DNA of 64,000 nt from Acidiphilium sp. C61 (lineage in GTDB: Bacteria > Pseudomonadota > Alphaproteobacteria > Acetobacterales > Acetobacteraceae), in NCBI RefSeq assembly GCF_902712915.1, contig NZ_CACTIA010000003.1, forward strand, positions 1 to 64,000, read 5' to 3'. The position numbers and the translations under genes were made by a program. Below, one piece after another: positions 41,727 to 49,008 of this stretch. The first letter of the stretch is position 1, and every line of letters begins with the position of its first letter. A model generated the notes under the pieces. The model was not told the DNA's origin and ran no database searches. It saw nothing but the letters and a program-made list of their open reading frames with translations.

Positions 41727-43934
41727 TCATGCGATTTGCGAACTAATTTTCGGGCGTGATCCATTTGCATTGATACTTGAATGAACGATTATGGCGTTCT
41801 CCTGAGTTTGCGGTTTGAAGCGCAGAAGGCGAAGTGCGTTGGCCGTGACGAGTACCGTGGCCCCGGTATCGGCAAGGATCGCCATCCAGAGCGGCGTGAT
41901 GCCGGACAGGCTGGTGACCAGGAACACGCTCTTGAGCCCGAGAGCCAACGCGATGTTCTGCCAGATATTGATGATGGTTGCGCGCGATAGGGTCACCATT
42001 TCGGCGACGCCGGTGACCCGGTTCTTCAGGAGTGCGGCGTCCGCCGTTTCGAGCGCAACATCCGTCCCGCTCCCCATTGCGACACCAACCGACGAAGCTG
42101 CCAGGGCTGGCGCGTCGTTGATGCCATCACCGACCATCGCGATCGGCGCCTCGGCCTTGTAACCCGAGATAGCGGCAAGCTTGTCATCCGGCAGAAGACT
42201 GGCACGAACCTCGATCCCCGCGGCGTCGGCGATCCCTTGTGCGCACCGAAGGTTGTCGCCGGTGAGCATGACCGGTCGAATGCCAAGCGCACGCAGTGTC
42301 CGCACAGCTTCGGAAGCATCGGCTCTCAGTTCGTCCCGCAATGCGATCAGACCGATCAGGCGCTTGCCTTCGCACACCGTGACGACGGTTTTTCCCTCAT
42401 CCTCGAGGGCTGAAATCCGTTCCTGTGCCGTATCATCGAGCAATGCCTGTTCAGCGGCATGAAGCGGCGAGGCGACCGTCACGAAACCGGAGCTGATCCG
42501 CCCCATGACGGACTTGCCCGGCGCCGCCACGGTGCCGCCGAACACTCGCGGCATATCAAGGCCGCGAAGTTCAGCTTCCTTGACGATCGCCGCGCCGAGC
42601 GGGTGGCTGGATCCGCGTTCCACGGCCGCGGCCTTCGCCAACACGTTCGCAACATCGCCCTCGACGGGGACGACGTCAGTCACCTGAGGCTGCCCCATCG
42701 TCAGTGTGCCGGTCTTGTCGAAGGCGACCGTTCTGATCTTGCCGAGTGTCTCCAGCGCCGCGCCGCCCTTGATCAGCAACCCGTACCGGGCACCGCTCGC
42801 GAGTCCCGATGCAATAGCCGCAGGTGTTGAGATCACCAGCGCGCAGGGGCAGGCGATCAGCAGGACAGCCAACCCCCGATAGATCCAGGTGAACCAGTCG
42901 GCGCCAAGGGCGAGAGGCGGACCCAGCATCACGAGGGCTGAGAACGCCATGGCGGCAGGCGTATACCAACGGCTGAACCGGTCAATGAACCGTGCCGTCG
43001 GGGCTTTCGTCGCCTGAGCTTCCTCGACCATGTGGATGATGCGAGCTATCGTGTTGTCGGCAGAGGTGCGGGTGATCTCGATGCGAAGCTCGCCATGTCC
43101 GGCAATGCTGCCGGCATAAACCGGCGCCCCCTCGGCTTTGACGACGGGCGCGGATTCCCCGGTCACCGGTGCTTCATTGACCTGGGACGTGCCCCCGACC
43201 ACCGTTCCATCGGACGGTACCCGATCGCCGGCGCGAACCGTCACAACGTCGCCGATGGCGAGGGTCTCGACCGGCACCGTTTCAATCGCGTCGCCGCGCA
43301 CTCGGCGTGCGGTGCGCGGCACGAGGCCGATCAGCCCCTCGATACCGGCCCGCGCCCGGCCAGCGGCGACGCCCTCTAGCAGTTCACCCAGCGCGAACAG
43401 GAACACGACGATTGCGGCGTCAGCACCCTCGCCGATCGCAAGGGCGCCGATCGATGCAATCGACATCAGGGTTTCCATTGTGAAGGGCGTGCCAGTCCGC
43501 ATGCCCGCCAGCGCCCGGCGGACAATCGGCAGCAGGCCGACCAGCGCGGCTGCGACATAGGGCCAGGGCGACCAGGCCGGCTCTGCCTGCGTCACGACAA
43601 ATCCAAGCGCGAGGAGCAACCCCGTGACGCCGACCAGTCGGACCTTGCGGGTCTTCCACCAGACGTTTCCGCTGGCTGATTCCGTCCGGACCTTATCCGC
43701 ATCCGCCTGCCTGGTGCCTCCGAGAGGCGTGAAGCCGAGCGCTCTGATCCTCGCCTCGATCATGGTTCTCGCGGTGCGGTCTTCGTCCAGCATGAGCGAC
43801 AGGGAGGCGGTGCTGAAACTGACAGAGACATCCGTGACGCCAGGCAACCGCTTCATGGCATTCTCGATCTTCACGGCGCAGCCGCCGCAATCCATGCCTT
43901 CGATCTTCAGCTTGACACTACTCGCGGAGGCCAT
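41727..43934 (-). CDS. P1B-type heavy-metal ATPase (ZntA/CadA-like)
   Basis: This is a 735-residue pump. An N-terminal HMA domain carries Cys16 and Cys19 in GMDCGGC. The core has VTGESAPVVK, the metal-site CPC in LIACPCALVIST, the phosphorylation motif DKTGTLTMGQ, SSHPLGAAI (HP) and VGDGINDAPALAASS. CPC plus GMDC-type HMA points to Zn/Cd/Pb export. The start at 43934 (MASASSVKL) lies next to a MerR-type promoter; the open frame upstream is not HMA-like. It is induced by the divergent regulator at 44000. Confidence 0.9.
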   Translation of the reverse strand: MASASSVKLKIEGMDCGGCAVKIENAMKRLPGVTDVSVSFSTASLSLMLDEDRTARTMIEARIRALGFTPLGGTRQADADKVRTESASGNVWWKTRKVRLVGVTGLLLALGFVVTQAEPAWSPWPYVAAALVGLLPIVRRALAGMRTGTPFTMETLMSIASIGALAIGEGADAAIVVFLFALGELLEGVAAGRARAGIEGLIGLVPRTARRVRGDAIETVPVETLAIGDVVTVRAGDRVPSDGTVVGGTSQVNEAPVTGESAPVVKAEGAPVYAGSIAGHGELRIEITRTSADNTIARIIHMVEEAQATKAPTARFIDRFSRWYTPAAMAFSALVMLGPPLALGADWFTWIYRGLAVLLIACPCALVISTPAAIASGLASGARYGLLIKGGAALETLGKIRTVAFDKTGTLTMGQPQVTDVVPVEGDVANVLAKAAAVERGSSHPLGAAIVKEAELRGLDMPRVFGGTVAAPGKSVMGRISSGFVTVASPLHAAEQALLDDTAQERISALEDEGKTVVTVCEGKRLIGLIALRDELRADASEAVRTLRALGIRPVMLTGDNLRCAQGIADAAGIEVRASLLPDDKLAAISGYKAEAPIAMVGDGINDAPALAASSVGVAMGSGTDVALETADAALLKNRVTGVAEMVTLSRATIINIWQNIALALGLKSVFLVTSLSGITPLWMAILADTGATVLVTANALRLLRFKPQTQENAIIVHSSINANGSRPKISSQIA

Positions 43935-43965
43935 GGCTTTCCCTCGACAATCCCGACAGGAAGCC

Positions 43966-43996
43966 AATATGATCCCTGTAGTCACTACAGGGTCAA
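43966..43996 (-). promoter_or_regulatory. MerR-type promoter/operator of the metal ATPase
   Basis: On the minus strand TTGACC (-35) and CATATT (-10) are 19 bp apart, the long spacer MerR proteins untwist. A perfect palindrome CCCTGTAGTCACTACAGGG (43974-43992) fills the spacer. Confidence 0.85.
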
Positions 43997-43999
43997 GCG

Positions 44000-44428
44000 A
44001 TGTCGGGTGGATCTTTGGCAATTGGCGAACTCGGCCGGCAGACCGCAACCAGGGTCGAGACCATCCGCTACTACGAACGTATCGGGCTGTTGCCGGCTCC
44101 GGCGCGAACCGCCGGCAACTATCGGGCATACGGACCCGAGCATCTGAACCGATTGAGCTTCATTCGCCGGTCACGCGATCTGGGTTTTTCACTCGATCAG
44201 GTCCGTGCTTTGCTGGATCTTGCCGATGAGCGCGCCCGCTCTTGTGAAGCTGTCGACGCAATTGCCCGCGATCATCTGGCGGAGATCGATCGCAAGATCG
44301 CCGATCTGCGTGCTCTGCGGCGCGAACTCGGCAACATGATCAGTCAGTGCCGCCAGGGGACGGTTGCCGAATGCCGGATTATCGACGCGCTATCCCCTGG
44401 GGTCAGCCAAAAGAAGCGGCGAAACTGA
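44000..44428 (+). CDS. MerR-family metal-responsive regulator (ZntR/PbrR-like)
   Basis: This 142-residue protein begins with a MerR winged helix (LAIGELGRQTATRVETIRYY, ERIGLLPAPARTAGNYRAYG) and a long dimer helix. Metal-ligand cysteines Cys82, Cys117 and Cys125 are spaced as in ZntR (79, 115, 124), which suggests Zn, Cd or Pb sensing. It is divergent from the P1B ATPase, with the operator between them. The ATG lies only four bases past the -35 element. Confidence 0.85.
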   Translation: MSGGSLAIGELGRQTATRVETIRYYERIGLLPAPARTAGNYRAYGPEHLNRLSFIRRSRDLGFSLDQVRALLDLADERARSCEAVDAIARDHLAEIDRKIADLRALRRELGNMISQCRQGTVAECRIIDALSPGVSQKKRRN

Positions 44429-44437
44429 CGAGCGCTT

Positions 44438-45685
44438 TCATTGAGGGCGGGGCAGATCCCGCATGAGCCAGATTCCTGATCCGGCCACGAGGACCGCCGT
44501 GATCCACAACGCCGGCAGGGTTGCCTGGGCAAATTGGGCGATAAGGCCGAGCAACAGGGCACCAAGCGCGTAGCCGGTGTCGCGCCAGTAACGGTAAGTC
44601 CCAAGAGCCTTGCCGCGGATCAACGGCGCTGCCTGGTCCGACATCGCGGCGATGAGGTTCGGGTAGAGCAGCGCCATGCCAACGCCCATGACGATCGCCC
44701 CCGGCAGCCATAGCGACGCATCGCGCCCGGCCGCCGTGATCGCGATGCCGGCGGCGAGGAGAAAAAACCCGGCGATCACCGGGGCGCGGCGGCCGACCCG
44801 GTCACCCAGATGGCCGGTCCAGAGCTGCGAGACGCCCCAGACCATGGCGTAGGTGCCGGTCAGCCAGCCGATTTCGATCAGCTTTGCGCCATGTGCCTTG
44901 AAGAACAGTGGGAACATCACCCAGACCAGCGTGTCGGCAATTTTGTTGACGATGCCGCCCTGGCAGATCGCCCGCCCGACCCGATCGCGGAAAGAGATGC
45001 GGACGAAGATCGCGCGGAGCGTGAGCGTATGATCCTGCGATGCGCCAGCACCGGCCTCGGCATGTTCGGCCTTCACCCAGGCAAGCGTGTCACGTACACG
45101 GGTGATCGTGGCGAAGGCCAGAACAATCGTGGACATGCCGAAAATTAGCAGTGCATTACGCGCGCCGACCGCCTCGGCCAGCAGGGCGGCCACGGCGCCG
45201 GCCAGACCGACGGCAACATATCCAGTAGCCTCGTTGATGCCGACGGCAAGCCCGCGCTGGTGACTGCCGGCGAGGTCAATCTGGCTGGTCACCGTCATCG
45301 TCCATGTGAAGCCCTGGCTGATCCCGAGAAACACGTTCGCGATCACGATCCACCACCAGTTGGGTGCCGCCCAGATCAGCAGCGGGATGGGAATGGCTGC
45401 GATCCAGCCGGCAATGAGGACAGGCTTGCGGCCGAACCGGTCGGCGAGCCCGCCGGCGACAAGGTTGAGCGCGCCCTTCACCAGGCCGAAGGAGAGCACG
45501 AAACTCGCGAGAAAGAGAAAGGCACCGGGTGCGACGCCGAACTCGTGCGCGAGGGTCGGCAGGACCGCGCGCTCCATGCCGATGACAAGACCGACGAAGA
45601 AGACCTGTAGCGCCTGTAGCGTAAACTGGCCGCGATTGGCCGCGATGCCGCGGATATGATCCGAGGCGTTCGCCACCGTGGTCAC
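44438..45685 (-). CDS. MFS transporter
   Basis: This is a 415-residue, 12-helix major facilitator. The loop 2-3 motif GGLADRFGRKPVLIAGW and the equivalent GHLGDRVGRRAPVIAGF in the second half are clear. N-terminus: LQALQVFFVGLVIGMERAVL. Its start overlaps the end of the MBL gene by four bases, so the two are one operon controlled from upstream of 46413, likely by the ArsR-rhodanese regulator. The substrate is unknown; a sulfur compound or metalloid is a guess from context. Confidence 0.85.
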   Translation of the reverse strand: MTTVANASDHIRGIAANRGQFTLQALQVFFVGLVIGMERAVLPTLAHEFGVAPGAFLFLASFVLSFGLVKGALNLVAGGLADRFGRKPVLIAGWIAAIPIPLLIWAAPNWWWIVIANVFLGISQGFTWTMTVTSQIDLAGSHQRGLAVGINEATGYVAVGLAGAVAALLAEAVGARNALLIFGMSTIVLAFATITRVRDTLAWVKAEHAEAGAGASQDHTLTLRAIFVRISFRDRVGRAICQGGIVNKIADTLVWVMFPLFFKAHGAKLIEIGWLTGTYAMVWGVSQLWTGHLGDRVGRRAPVIAGFFLLAAGIAITAAGRDASLWLPGAIVMGVGMALLYPNLIAAMSDQAAPLIRGKALGTYRYWRDTGYALGALLLGLIAQFAQATLPALWITAVLVAGSGIWLMRDLPRPQ

Positions 45686-46413
45686 GCGGTGAAGCCCGCA
45701 TTCCAGGCACGCAGTTCGGCTGCGCCCTCGGGGGCGGGCGGGATATTCTCGAGCATGAAGGCGACGAAGCGCTCGGCATCGTCGATGCGGAAGGCGGGGT
45801 TGTACCGCCGCTCAAAGCCGATAGTGGACACCGGTTTGCCTGAGAGACCTCGGCCACAGACCGAGCCAGCCAGAGCCCCGGGTAGCACCTCGATATGATC
45901 CGGCAGCGCCTTGAGCCGGACGAGGCTGGCGAAGAGGTCGCGCGCGCCGCGCGCGGCGTCGGTGGCAAGCTCGGTCCGGCCGACATCGCCCACCATAAGC
46001 GTGTGGCCGCCGAGTACGCTCCACGGCTCATCCGCGCGGGTGCGGTCGGTCACCGTGAGGCAGAGATGCTCCGGCGTGTGACCGGGCGTGTGCAGAACCT
46101 CGAGCACGACATTGCCGAGTTCGAGCCGTTCGCCGTCTGCGAGGCGGCGGCACGCATAGCCGACCTTGGCGGATTCGTGGATGGCGTATTCGGCGCCAGC
46201 CGCTTCGGCCAATGCGCGGCCGGCGGAGCGATGATCGGCATGCAGGTGCGTATCGATTACCTGGCGGATCGGCGTCGCCGAGGCTGATGCGGCCTGCAAA
46301 TAAGGCTCGATCGGAAACAGCGGGTCGACAACCACGCCGGCGCCCTTGCCGACACAGCCGAGCAGATAAGAGGCCGCCGTGGGATCGGTGTGCAGGAACT
46401 GTCGCAGGATCAT
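45682..46413 (-). CDS. MBL-fold hydrolase (persulfide dioxygenase-like)
   Basis: This 243-residue metallo-beta-lactamase-fold protein has the metal motif THLHADH (His56-His61). Later ligands sit in TPGHTPEHLCL and LMVGDVGRTEL. The GDVGR-type motif and early HTDPTAASYLLGC fit the ETHE1/persulfide-dioxygenase and glyoxalase-II branch. Beside a rhodanese-containing regulator, a role in sulfane-sulfur detoxification is plausible but inferred. Confidence 0.8.
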   Translation of the reverse strand: MILRQFLHTDPTAASYLLGCVGKGAGVVVDPLFPIEPYLQAASASATPIRQVIDTHLHADHRSAGRALAEAAGAEYAIHESAKVGYACRRLADGERLELGNVVLEVLHTPGHTPEHLCLTVTDRTRADEPWSVLGGHTLMVGDVGRTELATDAARGARDLFASLVRLKALPDHIEVLPGALAGSVCGRGLSGKPVSTIGFERRYNPAFRIDDAERFVAFMLENIPPAPEGAAELRAWNAGFTA

Positions 46414-46467
46414 GAGTGTTGCTCCCGGCTGAGGTGGCGATCTTGTCGCCAGCGCGCTATCACATTA

Positions 46468-46491
46468 TCATTCGCGATATTGATCGAATGA
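46468..46491. promoter_or_regulatory. Candidate ArsR-type operator
   Basis: TCATTCG (46468-46474) and CGAATGA (46485-46491) are exact inverted arms separated by ten AT-rich bases. The site is seven bases upstream of the ArsR-rhodanese start and in the divergent promoter gap of the MBL-MFS operon. Confidence 0.5.
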
Positions 46492-46498
46492 GTCGAAG

Positions 46499-47164
46499 AT
46501 GAAGTCAAGCAGCGGTCCAAAGCAACAGATTTTCAGCCATCTCGCCGAGATCGCAGCTGCACTTGCGCATCCGCACAGGATCGAAATTATCGAACTGATC
46601 GCCCAAGGTGAGCGCAGCGTAGAGGATCTTGCCGAACGGATTGGCCTGTCGCTCTCGAACACGTCCCGCCACCTGCAGGTCTTGCGCCGTGCCCGCCTTG
46701 CGGCGCCGCGGCGAGAGGGCAAGAACATGTTCTATAGCCTGGTCTCCGAGACCGAGGTGGTGACGTTGCTGGGCAGCCTGGGGCGAGTGGGCGAGCGGAA
46801 CATCGCGGAAATCGATCAGGTGCTGCAGGCGTATTTCCGGGCGCGGGATTCTCTCGAGCCCGTATCGCGCTTGACCTTGCTTGAACGCCTGCGCGAGGGC
46901 AGCGTGACACTCCTCGATGTCCGACCGGCGGATGAATTCGCGCGGGGCCATTTGCCGGGTGCGTTGAACATTCCCCTCGATCAGTTGGATGCGGCGCTGG
47001 GCCACTTCACTGAGAACATCCCGGTCGTCGCGTATTGCCGGGGACCGTATTGCGTTCTGTCATATGAAGCCGTGGCGCAGTTACGGGCGCGAGGCGTTCA
47101 GGCCAGCCGCCTGGAAGATGGCTATCCTGAGTGGAAGGGAGCGGGTTTGCCTATCGAGACCTGA
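46499..47164 (+). CDS. ArsR-family regulator fused to a rhodanese domain
   Basis: This is a 221-residue two-domain protein. Residues about 10-95 form an ArsR winged helix (LAHPHRIEIIELIAQGERSV, LSNTSRHLQVLRRARLAAP). Residues about 125-220 form a rhodanese domain with Cys180 in the active-site loop AYCRGPYCVLSYEAV. Such fusions are predicted sulfur-responsive repressors. It is divergent from the MBL-MFS pair and has an inverted repeat just upstream, so it probably controls both directions. Confidence 0.85.
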   Translation: MKSSSGPKQQIFSHLAEIAAALAHPHRIEIIELIAQGERSVEDLAERIGLSLSNTSRHLQVLRRARLAAPRREGKNMFYSLVSETEVVTLLGSLGRVGERNIAEIDQVLQAYFRARDSLEPVSRLTLLERLREGSVTLLDVRPADEFARGHLPGALNIPLDQLDAALGHFTENIPVVAYCRGPYCVLSYEAVAQLRARGVQASRLEDGYPEWKGAGLPIET

Positions 47165-47336
47165 GCTGCGGGGGCGGACCGGCTATCCGATCTTACGGCG
47201 ACCGTGAACCGACGCGAACCCGATCACACCGGGGACGTATTTCGAATCAGCTGCTTGGAATGCCGATCGGCGTCCAGACCCTAGGTCGATAACAATAAGT
47301 CCATGAGTCTACTGGTCGCTGCCCGAACTTGGTTGT

Positions 47337-47624
47337 TCAGGCCGCATTTTCCTGAAAACGGCGCACTGGTGGCTGCTGGTGTTGTCGTGCAAGCCAAAGA
47401 TCATAGTTTGCCTGCATCCCAAGCCATGCCTGCGCCGTGCTCACGCCAGCCTGTTCAAGCCGGATCGCCAAATCAGGGCTAATGGCAGCCCTGGCGTTCA
47501 ACACACGCGACAACGCTGCGCGGGACATAGCCAGCCTCTGGGCGGCCTCGGTAACGGAAAGCCCCAGCTCACCGATGACATCCTCTCTTAGCAGTTCGCC
47601 AGGATGTGGCGGATTATTCATCAT
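47337..47624 (-). CDS. higA: HigA-family antitoxin
   Basis: This is a 95-residue HTH protein of the HigA/VapI type: NNPPHPGELLREDVIGELGL, then EAAQRLAMSRAALSRVLNAR and ISPDLAIRLEQAGVSTAQAW. It neutralises the toxin and represses the operon. It follows the toxin gene by 11 bp on the same strand, the reversed order typical of higBA. Confidence 0.9.
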   Translation of the reverse strand: MMNNPPHPGELLREDVIGELGLSVTEAAQRLAMSRAALSRVLNARAAISPDLAIRLEQAGVSTAQAWLGMQANYDLWLARQHQQPPVRRFQENAA

Positions 47625-47635
47625 TTTACCTTCTC

Positions 47636-47914
47636 CTAGTGGTAGTCTTGATAATTCACCAACTCAACGCCAGCCTCAACGAACCGAAATGTCACTCTCC
47701 AATTCCCGTTGACCCACACGGACCAGTGCCCGGCAAGGTCACCTTTCAGTGGGTGCAGCTTAAACGCCGGGATGTTCATATCCTGCGGCGTCTGCGCCAC
47801 ATCCAAAAGGCCAAGAATGCGCTTCAACTTGCCAGCCTGTGCGGCTTGAATCCCGCGCATGGAGCCCGTGCGGTAAAAAGCCTCCAGGCCCTTATGTCGG
47901 AAACTCAAGATCAC
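47636..47914 (-). CDS. higB: HigB-family (RelE-like) toxin
   Basis: This is a 92-residue toxin: ILSFRHKGLEAFYRTGSMRG, then AFKLHPLKGDLAGHWSVWVN, GNWRVTFRF and VELVNYQDYH. These are the hallmarks of HigB/PemK-like RelE-superfamily mRNA interferases, which cut mRNA on the ribosome. The basic and His residues of the active site are kept, so it appears functional. Confidence 0.9.
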   Translation of the reverse strand: MILSFRHKGLEAFYRTGSMRGIQAAQAGKLKRILGLLDVAQTPQDMNIPAFKLHPLKGDLAGHWSVWVNGNWRVTFRFVEAGVELVNYQDYH

Positions 47915-47966
47915 AAATCAGTGTAACGCGTAGCGCGTCACTATACAACTTCAATCAATGTGATCA

Positions 47967-48069
47967 CGTCCAAAACCGACCGGTTTCGGACACCTCGCCG
48001 AGAGCATGCCCAAAACTATTTTGACGGCATTGTGGGCATTGTCCGATATTACAGGCAGGTTTTTGGACG
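47967..48069. other. Candidate res site of the serine resolvase
   Basis: Three imperfect dyads line up as expected for a Tn3-type res: subsite I at 47967-47992 (CGTCCAAAAC and GTTTCGGACA ends), II at 48007-48038 (TGCCCAAAAC and GTGGGCA ends) and III at 48040-48069 (TGTCCGATA and TTTTGGACG ends). They immediately precede the resolvase gene. Confidence 0.6.
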
Positions 48070-48079
48070 TAATTGCCCT

Positions 48080-48649
48080 ATGTCGCGCGTGTTTTTGTAT
48101 GCCCGTGTCTCGACGGTCGAGCAGACCGCCGAGAATCAGATCGCCGAGGCGAAGGCCGCCGGCTTCGCCATTCGTCCGAACCGGATCATCACGGAAACGA
48201 TCTCGGGCAGCGTCGCGGCTCGTCAGCGGCCGGAGTTCCGGCGCCTCCTCGACCGCCTCGAAGATGGTGACGTGCTCATTGTCACAAAACTCGACCGGCT
48301 CGGCCGCAGCGCGCTCGACGTGCGGGCTACCGTTGATGCCCTGGCGAGCCTCGGGGTACGGCTTCATTGTTTGGCCTTGGGCGGTGTCGATCTCACCAGC
48401 TCAGCCGGCCGCATGACCATGCAGGTGATCGCCGCCGTGGCTGAGTTCGAGCGAGACCTGCTGATTGAACGCACGCAAGCTGGGGTCCAGCGAGCCAGAG
48501 CGAACGGCAAGGCGATCGGGCGGCCTGCATCTTTAACAGATGATCAAAAGGCCGCTGTCAGGGAAGCGCGTGGCTCCGGCGCATCAGTCTCATCCCTCGC
48601 ACGGACATATCAGGTCAGCCGCCAAACCATCGGCCGTGTCTGTGAATAA
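48080..48649 (+). CDS. Serine recombinase (Tn3-type resolvase)
   Basis: This is a 189-residue resolvase. The catalytic Ser lies in FLYARVSTVEQTAENQIAEA; LIVTKLDRLGRSALDV, the helix-E region AEFERDLLIERTQAGVQRAR and a C-terminal Hin-like HTH (GASVSSLARTYQVSRQTIGR) follow. Length and layout fit TnpR-type resolvases used to resolve plasmid multimers or cointegrates. The start at 48080 is the family start. No tnpA is present, so it may serve plasmid maintenance. Confidence 0.9.
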   Translation: MSRVFLYARVSTVEQTAENQIAEAKAAGFAIRPNRIITETISGSVAARQRPEFRRLLDRLEDGDVLIVTKLDRLGRSALDVRATVDALASLGVRLHCLALGGVDLTSSAGRMTMQVIAAVAEFERDLLIERTQAGVQRARANGKAIGRPASLTDDQKAAVREARGSGASVSSLARTYQVSRQTIGRVCE

Positions 48650-49008
48650 CGTCAGTCCCTCTCACCAGGTTATCCAGTAGGCGCTATATCTGGAATCGAC
48701 CCTACCGGGCCATGGGGAGGCCGCAACGGGAACCCCAAAACCGGTCATTCGCCGGCCCTGGCCCGCAACGGCTCTGCGCCCTTCATGGTCATTCTGAGCC
48801 CTAGCTCGGCTTCTCGGGAGCGGACATTCTTATCATGTCAATGTTCTTGATCTTTAGCGGCGATTGGCGCCCTTTGCAGATGTGGGCATGATCCAGTTTC
48901 ACACCGATATCGGTGCCCTGCAGCTCTGTCCGCCGTGACCGCTGATGAACGAACACTTGCATCTCGCGACTACTCCACTGCAAACTCAGCGGGCATGGGG
49001 GTATTGCT
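48650..49008. other. Intergenic region between resolvase and ATPase genes
   Basis: No gene, IS end or clear repeat is recognised in this stretch. Confidence 0.3.
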
